From: an uncultured Bacilli bacterium
Lineage (GTDB): Bacteria > Bacillota_I > Bacilli_A > RF39 > UBA660
Length of the DNA: 6,494 nucleotides
NCBI GenBank assembly: GCA_934096025.1
Contig: CAKOLP010000055.1
Coordinates: 1-6,494, forward strand
Direction of reading: 5' to 3'
In this document: piece after piece, positions 1 through 5,405 of the stretch
How positions within the stretch are numbered: the stretch's first letter is position 1
Layout of the letters: each line of letters opens with the position of its first letter
Position numbers and translations under genes: made by a program
Notes under the pieces: generated by a model
Database searches by the model: none
Seen by the model: the letters and a program-made list of their open reading frames with translations, nothing else
What the model was told of the DNA's origin: nothing

Positions 1-60
1 ATAATAGTCATTATATGTACTGCTTCCTACAACAAATTTAGTAGCTAAGTCTATTTTCTC

Positions 61-89
61 TTTTCAAATAAAAAACTATAAAGTGTAAT
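61..89 (+). promoter_or_regulatory. candidate sigma-A-type promoter for the phage-like gene
   Basis: A -35-like TTTTCA (61-66, 4 of 6 matches to TTGACA) and a -10-like TGTAAT (84-89, 5 of 6 matches to TATAAT) are separated by 17 bases. Transcription would begin near 96, right at the ribosome binding site AAGGAGG (97-103), which lies 7 bases before the ATG at 111. The region is so AT-rich that other -10 boxes, such as TATAAA at 77-82, are possible, so this is only a candidate. Confidence 0.3.
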
Positions 90-110
90 AATACGCAAGG
101 AGGAAAAAGT

Positions 111-485
111 ATGGAAAAAATGGTAACAGAAAAAGACTATAGACAATTTGATTTAGGAGCAATTTTAAATATCACAACTAATAGAATATTTACAAATATG
201 AATGATGTCTGTGAAGTTTTAAATTATTTAACTGGTGATGATATTTTTATACATCAACTACCAAGAGTAATGCAAGTGGCACAACCTTATGTTTTATCAA
301 TATACCCAGAACTTACAGGTGTGGGCGGAGATATAGCAATTAATAGTTTTGAAGATGCTAAAACATTTGTTGATGCCCAAAAGAAAATTTACGGAAATCA
401 ATTACCTTTAACTCCAATGTCAAAAACTAATGGTTATTTTTATATCGATCCATTAGAAGAAGCTGATAGAATTAAAGGCAGATAA
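111..485 (+). CDS. phage-type small protein, DUF7736-like
   Basis: A 124-residue soluble protein with no signal peptide or membrane segment. The start is firm: a near-perfect AAGGAGG lies 7 bases before the ATG. From memory, its layout matches a family often found in phages and prophages (DUF7736). An N-terminal 'DLGAILNITTNRIF' segment (residues 14-27) is followed by a 'GDDIFIHQLPR' block (42-52), a 'YPELTGV' segment (65-71) and a C-terminal 'IDPLEE' motif (112-117). No biochemical function is known to me for this family, and no catalytic motif is apparent. The gene stands alone: it has its own terminator just downstream, and no capsid, replication or integrase gene is visible. It may be a prophage remnant, a cargo gene, or the last gene of an element to the left of the window. 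The family assignment needs a profile search; that the gene is real is well supported. Confidence 0.75.
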   Translation: MEKMVTEKDYRQFDLGAILNITTNRIFTNMNDVCEVLNYLTGDDIFIHQLPRVMQVAQPYVLSIYPELTGVGGDIAINSFEDAKTFVDAQKKIYGNQLPLTPMSKTNGYFYIDPLEEADRIKGR

Positions 486-498
486 TAAACCATAAAAT

Positions 499-533
499 AA
501 ACCCTCGTTTAATAATTGAAAAACGGGGTTTTT
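499..533 (+). terminator. intrinsic terminator of the phage-like gene
   Basis: The arm AAACCC-T-CGTTT (499-510, one bulged T) pairs with AAACGGGGTTT (521-531) around a 10-base loop. The distal arm runs directly into a T-tract (529-533). It starts 14 bases after the TAA of the upstream gene and separates that gene from the ABC transporter. Confidence 0.75.
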
Positions 534-592
534 ATATAAACAAATTATACAAAACAAATAGTAAACAATAAAAAACAAATTTCTTCAAAATG

Positions 593-601
593 TGATATAA
601 T
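593..601 (+). promoter_or_regulatory. extended -10 promoter before the ABC exporter gene
   Basis: TGATATAAT is a perfect extended -10 element (TG-n-TATAAT, with the hexamer at 596-601). I see no good -35 at 16-18 bases upstream, which is tolerated for extended -10 promoters. The predicted start of transcription, about 608, falls only about 13 bases before the preferred TTG start at 621. The leader would therefore be extremely short. Confidence 0.5.
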
Positions 602-606
602 AAATC

Positions 607-616
607 AGGATGTGAT
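607..616 (+). promoter_or_regulatory. ribosome binding site that moves the ABC gene start to TTG 621
   Basis: AGGATGTGAT differs from the ideal Shine-Dalgarno stretch AGGAGGTGAT by one base. The GTG at 612 lies inside this match and so has no usable binding site of its own. The in-frame TTG at 621 follows the site by 4 bases (10 bases after AGGA). The ATG at 610-612 is out of frame and meets a TGA at once. Confidence 0.5.
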
Positions 617-620
617 ACTC

Positions 621-2405
621 TTGATAAAAGATAATATAAAAATAATCAGAGACTTTTTCAAATTAGTTAAAGGCAGTAAAAAATGGATATTCCTATTATT
701 CTTTGGGTCAATAATGGGACATATATCTAGTTTATTAATACCCGTATTTGCATCTAACATAATTTTAGAGGTAACCAATGGTGATATTAGTAAAACTTAT
801 TTAAATATATTTCTATTATTTAGTACATATATTTCCTATAATTTATTTTGGTATTTAAACTATACTTCTTACTCGTATAACTTCAAATATAGTTATAAAA
901 ATTTAAGAGAAAAAATCATTAATAAAGTATTTACTTATGATGCTGATTATTCTGATAAAATATCCAAAGGGACAATTTTAAACACAGTAAATACCGACAC
1001 AGCCAATCTTTCTCAAATGATTGACAATGTTTGTGAAATAATCGTAGTTTTTATAAAAGTTATCATAATGCTTATTATATTTTTAAAAACTAATATTTAC
1101 ATAGGTTTATTAGTCCTTTTACTAGAACTTTTATATGTAAAATCTTATGACTATTGCAATATAAAAAGTACAAAATACCTAAGAGGTCAACAAAAATATA
1201 GGGATAAATTAACAGACAACTTATCCCAGATATTAAACGGTCTTGAAGAAATAAAAATATTTAATATCCATGATAAAATTAAAAACAATTTTTATATCAT
1301 TGCCAATAAATGGTCTGAGCAATACATGTTAAAAAGAAAATATTCTAATATAAGCTCTAGTATCCTCCCTTTTATTATCCACTTTGGCAAAATACTATTA
1401 TATTTTATCTTAGTATACTTTGTATTAAAAGGAAAATACGAAATAAATATATTAATCTTATTAATTACATATTTTGAAAATATTATGACTAACACTAATG
1501 AATTAATGGATTACTCAAGACAACTAAGGGAATGGTCTATATCCATTACAAGAATTAATAGTATCTTAAATTATTCTAGTAAACAACAAATAACTTTCGG
1601 ATTAAATGAAAATGATTATATAAATGGTATCGTAGAATTTAAAAATGTAAGTTTTGCCTACAAATCTAAAAATAGAGGTAACATAGAAAACATAAGCTTT
1701 ATAGCTGAACAAAACAAAATAACTGCTTTAGTTGGCCATAGTGGCTGTGGTAAAACTACTATAACTAATTTAATATTAAGAAAGTATAAGATTGATTCCG
1801 GAGAAATACTAATTGATAATGAAAATATTTATAATTATACTAAAGAAGCCTATTCTACTAATGTCGTAGGTGTTAATCAAACTCCATTTATTTTTAATAT
1901 GAGTATTCGGAAAAACTTAAGTTTAATAGATTCTAACTTTGAAAACCAAATAGAAGCTTGTAAAAGAGTGGGAATACATGATTATATAATGAGTTTACCA
2001 AAAGGATATAATACAATTCTTACAGAAAATGCTACAAACTTTTCCGGAGGTCAAAGGCAATTACTAGCAATAGCTAGAACCCTTTTATCCAAAGCTGAAA
2101 TATTAATCTTTGATGAAGTAACGAGCGCTTTAGACACATTATTAGTAGAAAAAATTAAAGGTATATTCGAAAATTTAAAACTTGACCACACAATAATTAT
2201 CATAACTCATAAGAAAGATGTAATGAAAATTGCTGATAGAATAATTGTTTTAAACAAAGGGAAAATCGTAGGCAATGGCTCACATGAAAACCTTATGAAA
2301 AATAATGTATACTATATAGATTTACAAACAAATAATTACTCTAGTTCTCATAAGAAAACTGAGGAAATAATCATTAAAACCGAAGATATTAATGAATCAA
2401 AATAA
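621..2405 (+). CDS. ABC exporter, fused membrane and ATPase domains
   Basis: A half-transporter of about 594 residues in the inner-membrane ABC exporter class (MsbA/LmrA/bacteriocin-exporter type). Residues here are numbered from the alternative GTG at 612. The membrane domain covers about 1-320, with hydrophobic helices near 24-45, 62-84, 140-160, 162-180, 250-272 and 276-295. The ATPase domain covers about 340-572: A-loop Tyr350, Walker A GHSGCGKTT (375-383), Q-loop Gln423, signature FSGGQ (477-481), Walker B ILIFDE with catalytic Glu502, D-loop SALD (505-508) and switch His533. All catalytic elements are intact, so a homodimer could be active. There is no N-terminal C39 peptidase domain, so it would not cleave double-glycine leaders itself. 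A polar lysine- and glutamate-rich tail follows residue 572. The gene is monocistronic, with its own promoter and terminator. No peptide precursor, second half-transporter or immunity gene is visible, so the substrate is unknown. The start is uncertain between 612 and 621. Confidence 0.92.
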   Translation: MIKDNIKIIRDFFKLVKGSKKWIFLLFFGSIMGHISSLLIPVFASNIILEVTNGDISKTYLNIFLLFSTYISYNLFWYLNYTSYSYNFKYSYKNLREKIINKVFTYDADYSDKISKGTILNTVNTDTANLSQMIDNVCEIIVVFIKVIIMLIIFLKTNIYIGLLVLLLELLYVKSYDYCNIKSTKYLRGQQKYRDKLTDNLSQILNGLEEIKIFNIHDKIKNNFYIIANKWSEQYMLKRKYSNISSSILPFIIHFGKILLYFILVYFVLKGKYEINILILLITYFENIMTNTNELMDYSRQLREWSISITRINSILNYSSKQQITFGLNENDYINGIVEFKNVSFAYKSKNRGNIENISFIAEQNKITALVGHSGCGKTTITNLILRKYKIDSGEILIDNENIYNYTKEAYSTNVVGVNQTPFIFNMSIRKNLSLIDSNFENQIEACKRVGIHDYIMSLPKGYNTILTENATNFSGGQRQLLAIARTLLSKAEILIFDEVTSALDTLLVEKIKGIFENLKLDHTIIIITHKKDVMKIADRIIVLNKGKIVGNGSHENLMKNNVYYIDLQTNNYSSSHKKTEEIIIKTEDINESK

Positions 2406-2453
2406 TATCTCACATTTTATACTAATTTATCTATGTTATCCAATTTAATAATC

Positions 2454-2490
2454 CTACATTATAAGCAATTTATAATGTAGTTTTTTCTTT
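2454..2490 (+). terminator. strong intrinsic terminator of the ABC exporter gene
   Basis: A perfect inverted repeat CTACATTATAA (2454-2464) / TTATAATGTAG (2470-2480) gives an 11-base-pair stem with a 5-base loop. It is followed by TTTTTTCTTT (2481-2490). The opposite strand has no T-tract after the stem, so this terminator serves only the plus strand. It lies about 50 bases past the stop codon. Confidence 0.85.
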
Positions 2491-2563
2491 ATTATAGTTT
2501 AATTCTCATTCATTAATTTCAAAATTAATTGATTAACAAGAAAACAATACAAATTCTATAACT

Positions 2564-2591
2564 AAAAAAGACTGACTTTTAAATCAATCTT
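2564..2591 (-). terminator. intrinsic terminator of the minus-strand operon
   Basis: Read on the minus strand, AAGATTGA (2591-2584) pairs with TCAGTCTT (2575-2568), with one G-U pair and an 8-base loop. Six T follow (2569-2564). The hairpin begins at the last base of the TAA of the nrnA-like gene, so termination is immediate. It marks the 3' end of the operon. Confidence 0.7.
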
Positions 2592-3556
2592 TATATATTT
2601 TCATTATCTAAATATTCTTTACAAGTTAAATCTAAATCTTTAGCTAAAGCTTCAATTACTTTATAGTCTTCTGTTCTACAACCTGAGGCAAACTTATGTC
2701 CTCCGCCATTATATTTGGCGGCTATCTCATTAATAACAGGTCCTCTACTTCGTATATTTACTTTATAAATATTATTTCTTTCATCAAATACTACAAACAT
2801 CCAGCATATTATCTCTTTAATATAATAAAAATTATTTACTTGATTAGAAACACTCGTCGGTTGAGCTCCATATTTTTTTAAATCTTCAGCCCCAACACAA
2901 ATAAAACCAAATTTATTATCACTTACCTCAATATTATTAATCAAAAAAGCGTGGAACTTTTCTTCCTCTAAGCTTCTTTCATATAAATTGTCATATAAAT
3001 TGGTAAAATTAATTCCTGTCTTACTTACAAGTTCATATGCTGTTTTAAGTGTTCTAGCACTAGTGTTTGGAAGTAAAAACCTATCACTATCAAAAACCAT
3101 ACCAATATATAGTTTTTCTGCAATACTTTTATCTATTTTTAAAGGACTATTAAGTAATAAATTAGCTATCATTTCACAAGTACTAGACATAGAATCATCT
3201 GTCCAATCGACATCTCCGATTATATCTTCACTTGGGTGATGATCAATTTTTAAAATAGCTTGGTATTCTAAATTATCTATTCCATCTACTCGGTGAAAAT
3301 TTGGAACATCTAATACTATTAATAACGCATTATTTAACTCTTTTAAATCAATTTTATCTAAAGCACCAAAATATTTAAACTTATGAACACCCGCTCCGAT
3401 AGCATAAACTTTTTTATGAGGAAATGTACTACTTATTGCATCTCTTAAAGCAATTTGACTAGCTATAGCATCTGGGTCAGGACTTATATGTCTTGCAAGT
3501 ACTATTTCATCATATTTTTTTATTAATTTAAATATCTTTTTATACATTTCCCTCAT
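2591..3556 (-). CDS. nrnA: DHH/DHHA1 phosphoesterase, NrnA-like (nanoRNase / pAp phosphatase)
   Basis: A 321-residue cytoplasmic enzyme of the DHH superfamily and the usual NrnA length. NrnA proteins degrade 2-5-mer RNA from the ends and often also dephosphorylate pAp; they use two Mn ions. The DHH domain shows motif I HISPDPDAIAS (23-33, metal ligands His23, Asp27, Asp29), motif II Asp83 in LDVPNFHRVDG, motif III DHH at 105-107, and motif IV around Asp156 in GMVFDSDRFLLPNTS. The C-terminal DHHA1 domain ends with the RSR stretch (269-271) and the substrate-binding GGGHKFASG (284-292). Motif IV reads FDSDRF where I recall GDTGRF in Bacillus NrnA, so substrate preference could differ. The GdpP and RecJ alternatives are less likely: there are no membrane or PAS domains, and the protein is too short for RecJ. 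It begins 15 bases after the ackA stop and is the last gene of the operon. ATG 3556 is preferred over ATG 3547, because only the former has room for the purine-rich AGAGAGTGGA upstream. Confidence 0.93.
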   Translation of the reverse strand: MREMYKKIFKLIKKYDEIVLARHISPDPDAIASQIALRDAISSTFPHKKVYAIGAGVHKFKYFGALDKIDLKELNNALLIVLDVPNFHRVDGIDNLEYQAILKIDHHPSEDIIGDVDWTDDSMSSTCEMIANLLLNSPLKIDKSIAEKLYIGMVFDSDRFLLPNTSARTLKTAYELVSKTGINFTNLYDNLYERSLEEEKFHAFLINNIEVSDNKFGFICVGAEDLKKYGAQPTSVSNQVNNFYYIKEIICWMFVVFDERNNIYKVNIRSRGPVINEIAAKYNGGGHKFASGCRTEDYKVIEALAKDLDLTCKEYLDNENI

Positions 3557-3571
3557 TTAATCCACTCTCTT

Positions 3572-4756
3572 TTAGTTTTTATTTGCTAATTCCATAGTAT
3601 CTAGAGCAATCATCAATTCTTCATCAGTTGGCACTACATACACTGGTATTTTTGAGTCATCACTAGAAATTAATCTAAATTCCCCACGGAAATCATTTCT
3701 TTCTTCATCAAGTTTAACACCTAAAGAAGCAATTCTATTTAAAATAGCTTTACGCGTAAAAGCACTATTTTCCCCTACTCCGGCAGTCAAAGTAATTACA
3801 TCTGCTCCGCCTAGTAAATTATTATACATTGCAATATAATTAGCTATCTTTCTTACATATATTTCTTGAGCTAAAATAGCTCGTTTATCGCCTTTTTCTA
3901 CAGCTTCTTCTATATCTCTTGAATCACTACTTATCTTACTAACTCCAAGTAATCCACTCTTTTTATTTAAATCATTTGTAACTTCATCTAAGCTTTCACC
4001 AGTTTTATTAGCTACATATGCTAGAATTGATGCATCTATATCTCCAGAACGAGTTCCCATCATAATTCCTGCAAGTGGTGTAAATCCCATTGAAGTATCT
4101 ACAACCCTACCAGAATCAATTGCTGTAATAGAACCACCATTACCAATATGACAAGATATAACTTTTAAATCATTTCTACCTAAGTATTCACTAATAGTTT
4201 TATTAACAAATCTATGACTTGTTCCATGAAAACCATATTTTCTTACGCCATAATTTTCATACCATTCATAAGGTACAGGATAAATATATTCTGTAGGTTC
4301 CATAGTTGTATGGAAAGCTGTATCAAATACACCTACTTGAATAGTGTTTGGAAGTGTTTCCATAAATGCTTTAACACCCATAATATTTGCGGGATTATGA
4401 AGTGGTGCAAGTTCATTATACTTAGAAACTCTTTCTAATACTTCTTCAGTCAAAACTACAGATTCAGTAAATTCTTGACCACCATGAACCATTCTATGTC
4501 CAACTCCATCAATTTCTTCTAAAGAATTAATGATATTCATTTCTACTAAATCATTCATTAACTTAGCAACAGCTACCGAATGATCACTTAACTCTGCATC
4601 CTTTCTTATTTTTTCACCATTATATTTAATAGTATAAAAGCTACCAGCCAATCCAATTTTTTCAAATAATCCACTAGCAACAACTTTTCTTTCGGGTAAT
4701 TCAATCAAAGTAAACTTTAATGATGAACTACCAGCATTAACTGCTAAAATTTTCAT
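3572..4756 (-). CDS. ackA: acetate kinase
   Basis: The enzyme interconverts acetyl phosphate + ADP and acetate + ATP in the cytoplasm, the energy-yielding last step of acetate fermentation. At 394 residues it is full length for the family. The ASKHA-fold signatures are all present: N-terminal VNAGSSSLKF (6-15, Asn7), HRMVHGG (87-93, Arg88), FDTAFH (144-149, catalytic Asp145), YGFHGTSH (174-181, His177), CHIGNGGS (202-209), GTRSGD (234-239, Arg236), the TAGVGEN nucleotide loop (324-330) and PTDEE (376-380, metal-binding Glu379). A longer reading from GTG 4765 is unlikely, because that GTG lies inside the ribosome binding site of ATG 4756. No phosphotransacetylase gene (pta) is adjacent, so acetyl phosphate must come from elsewhere in the genome. 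The gene is followed 15 bases later by the nrnA-like gene and is preceded by its own promoter candidate. Confidence 0.98.
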   Translation of the reverse strand: MKILAVNAGSSSLKFTLIELPERKVVASGLFEKIGLAGSFYTIKYNGEKIRKDAELSDHSVAVAKLMNDLVEMNIINSLEEIDGVGHRMVHGGQEFTESVVLTEEVLERVSKYNELAPLHNPANIMGVKAFMETLPNTIQVGVFDTAFHTTMEPTEYIYPVPYEWYENYGVRKYGFHGTSHRFVNKTISEYLGRNDLKVISCHIGNGGSITAIDSGRVVDTSMGFTPLAGIMMGTRSGDIDASILAYVANKTGESLDEVTNDLNKKSGLLGVSKISSDSRDIEEAVEKGDKRAILAQEIYVRKIANYIAMYNNLLGGADVITLTAGVGENSAFTRKAILNRIASLGVKLDEERNDFRGEFRLISSDDSKIPVYVVPTDEELMIALDTMELANKN

Positions 4757-4760
4757 TTCT

Positions 4761-4768
4761 TTCACCTC
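4761..4768 (-). promoter_or_regulatory. ribosome binding site fixing the ackA start
   Basis: Read on the minus strand, AGAGGTGA lies 4 bases before ATG 4756. It overlaps the upstream in-frame GTG (4765-4763), which therefore cannot be the natural start. The protein then begins MKILAVNAGS, as acetate kinases usually do. Confidence 0.85.
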
Positions 4769-4776
4769 TAAAAACT

Positions 4777-4805
4777 ATTATACAAAAAAAAAGAATAATT
4801 GACTA
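4777..4805 (-). promoter_or_regulatory. candidate internal promoter for ackA-nrnA
   Basis: On the minus strand a perfect -10 TATAAT (4782-4777) lies 17 bases after TAGTCA (4805-4800), which matches TTGACA at 4 of 6 positions. The spacer contains nine consecutive T. Transcription would start near 4770, at the edge of the ackA ribosome binding site. This would allow ackA and the nrnA-like gene to be expressed independently of thiI. The -35 begins directly after the stop codon of the small upstream gene. Confidence 0.5.
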
Positions 4806-5003
4806 TCATTTTCCCAAATATTCTCCATTTTTTACGCTATTTTGATTAGTATGAGTAACTTCATAATCTAAATTTTTTACTCTTTTTTCATTACCCTCAA
4901 GATTATATCCATAAGGATTTAAAAATTCCATAGTTACTTTTTCTAATCTATTTTTATTACTAATATCATAACCCTTATAGTAATAGCTATTAAGTCCATT
5001 CAT
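4806..5003 (-). CDS. small polar hypothetical protein
   Basis: I do not recognise this 65-residue protein. It is polar and rich in Asn, Lys, Tyr and Glu, with no signal peptide, membrane helix, cysteine or zinc motif. It begins with a tyrosine-rich stretch (SYYYKGYD). The reading frame opens at ATG 5015, but that codon has no purine-rich sequence upstream. ATG 5003 has GGTGA 5 bases before it and is preferred; 5006 is also possible. It sits 34 bases after the pilin-like gene and 49 before ackA on the same strand. It ends in tandem stops TGA-TAG. Its position between co-directional genes and the lack of any better frame on either strand favour a real gene, but with this composition a chance frame cannot be excluded. 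Confidence 0.5.
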   Translation of the reverse strand: MNGLNSYYYKGYDISNKNRLEKVTMEFLNPYGYNLEGNEKRVKNLDYEVTHTNQNSVKNGEYLGK

Positions 5004-5037
5004 CATCTTCACCATTACTATTATGTGTTAAAAAATA

Positions 5038-5388
5038 TTATTTATTACGTTTTTCTTTCAAGCTATCACATTTACTTCCAACCGGATTTAATAAACATGT
5101 TTCACAAGCTTCAATACTGTCCTTAGTTTTAGTAGCATCACTAACTAATCCAATAACAATATGGACTACCGTAGGTACAAAAAATATACACACTGCTAAA
5201 ACAAATCTCTGTATCAATGTAATCGTGGCATTTCTATTAGCATGATCATCATTACTAACTACAGCCTTAGAAAAATCCATAATTCCTAGGATAATAACTA
5301 CTAAAGGGATAATTATCTTCAAAGCAAACAATCCATATCCCACAAATTGCCACATCGGAGCGGTTTTAGCACAAAAATTATCTGTCAT
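5038..5388 (-). CDS. two-helix membrane protein resembling type IV secretion pilins (VirB2/TrbC-like)
   Basis: A 116-residue protein with two hydrophobic helices at about 17-38 and 60-82, joined by a short polar segment (KAVVSNDDHANRNATI, 41-56). A cysteine-containing C-terminal tail follows (Cys95, Cys98, Cys107). Helix 1 runs into 'GIMDFSKAVV' and helix 2 begins 'LIQRFVLAVCIFFVP'. This arrangement recalls the small T4SS-pilin family (VirB2/TrbC-like, Pfam T4SS_pilin from memory) seen in low-GC Gram-positive genomes. VirB2-type proteins form conjugative pili or a membrane channel component, but no other secretion gene (VirB4-, VirB6- or coupling-type ATPase) is in the window, so the role here is open. 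The start at ATG 5388 is supported by AGAAAGGATGT on the minus strand, with AGGA ending 9 bases before the ATG. It begins only 17 bases after the thiI stop, so the two are probably cotranscribed. There is no classical cleavable signal peptide. The gene call is solid; the family call is moderate. Confidence 0.7.
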   Translation of the reverse strand: MTDNFCAKTAPMWQFVGYGLFALKIIIPLVVIILGIMDFSKAVVSNDDHANRNATITLIQRFVLAVCIFFVPTVVHIVIGLVSDATKTKDSIEACETCLLNPVGSKCDSLKEKRNK

Positions 5389-5405
5389 TTTAATACATCC
5401 TTTCT

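Noticed and set aside
1..66. A minus-strand open stretch of about 21 codons running off the left edge, with a protein-like translation (KFVVGSSTYND).
   Set aside because: It follows an in-frame TGA (66-64) and contains no ATG, GTG or TTG start, so it has no way to be initiated within the window. It is too short to separate from chance.
1292..1495. Minus-strand frame of 67 codons inside the ABC exporter gene.
   Set aside because: It is the shadow of a long, well-supported gene on the other strand, with no binding site or recognisable domain.
3061..4355. A 14-base exact repeat, TAGTGTTTGGAAGT, at 3061-3074 and 4342-4355.
   Set aside because: Both copies encode the same short peptide (LPNT) in two unrelated enzymes. 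This is codon coincidence, not a repeat element.
4806..4808. TGA stop of the small polar gene as proof of the standard genetic code.
   Set aside because: It is followed directly by TAG, so reading TGA as tryptophan would add only one residue. The consistent use of TGG in all long genes is the better evidence.
607..5405. The AGGATGT form of the ribosome binding site appears at both the ABC gene and the pilin-like gene, suggesting a variant anti-Shine-Dalgarno sequence.
   Set aside because: Other genes here use canonical AAGGAGG and AGAGGTGA, so two single-base variants do not indicate a changed 16S tail.
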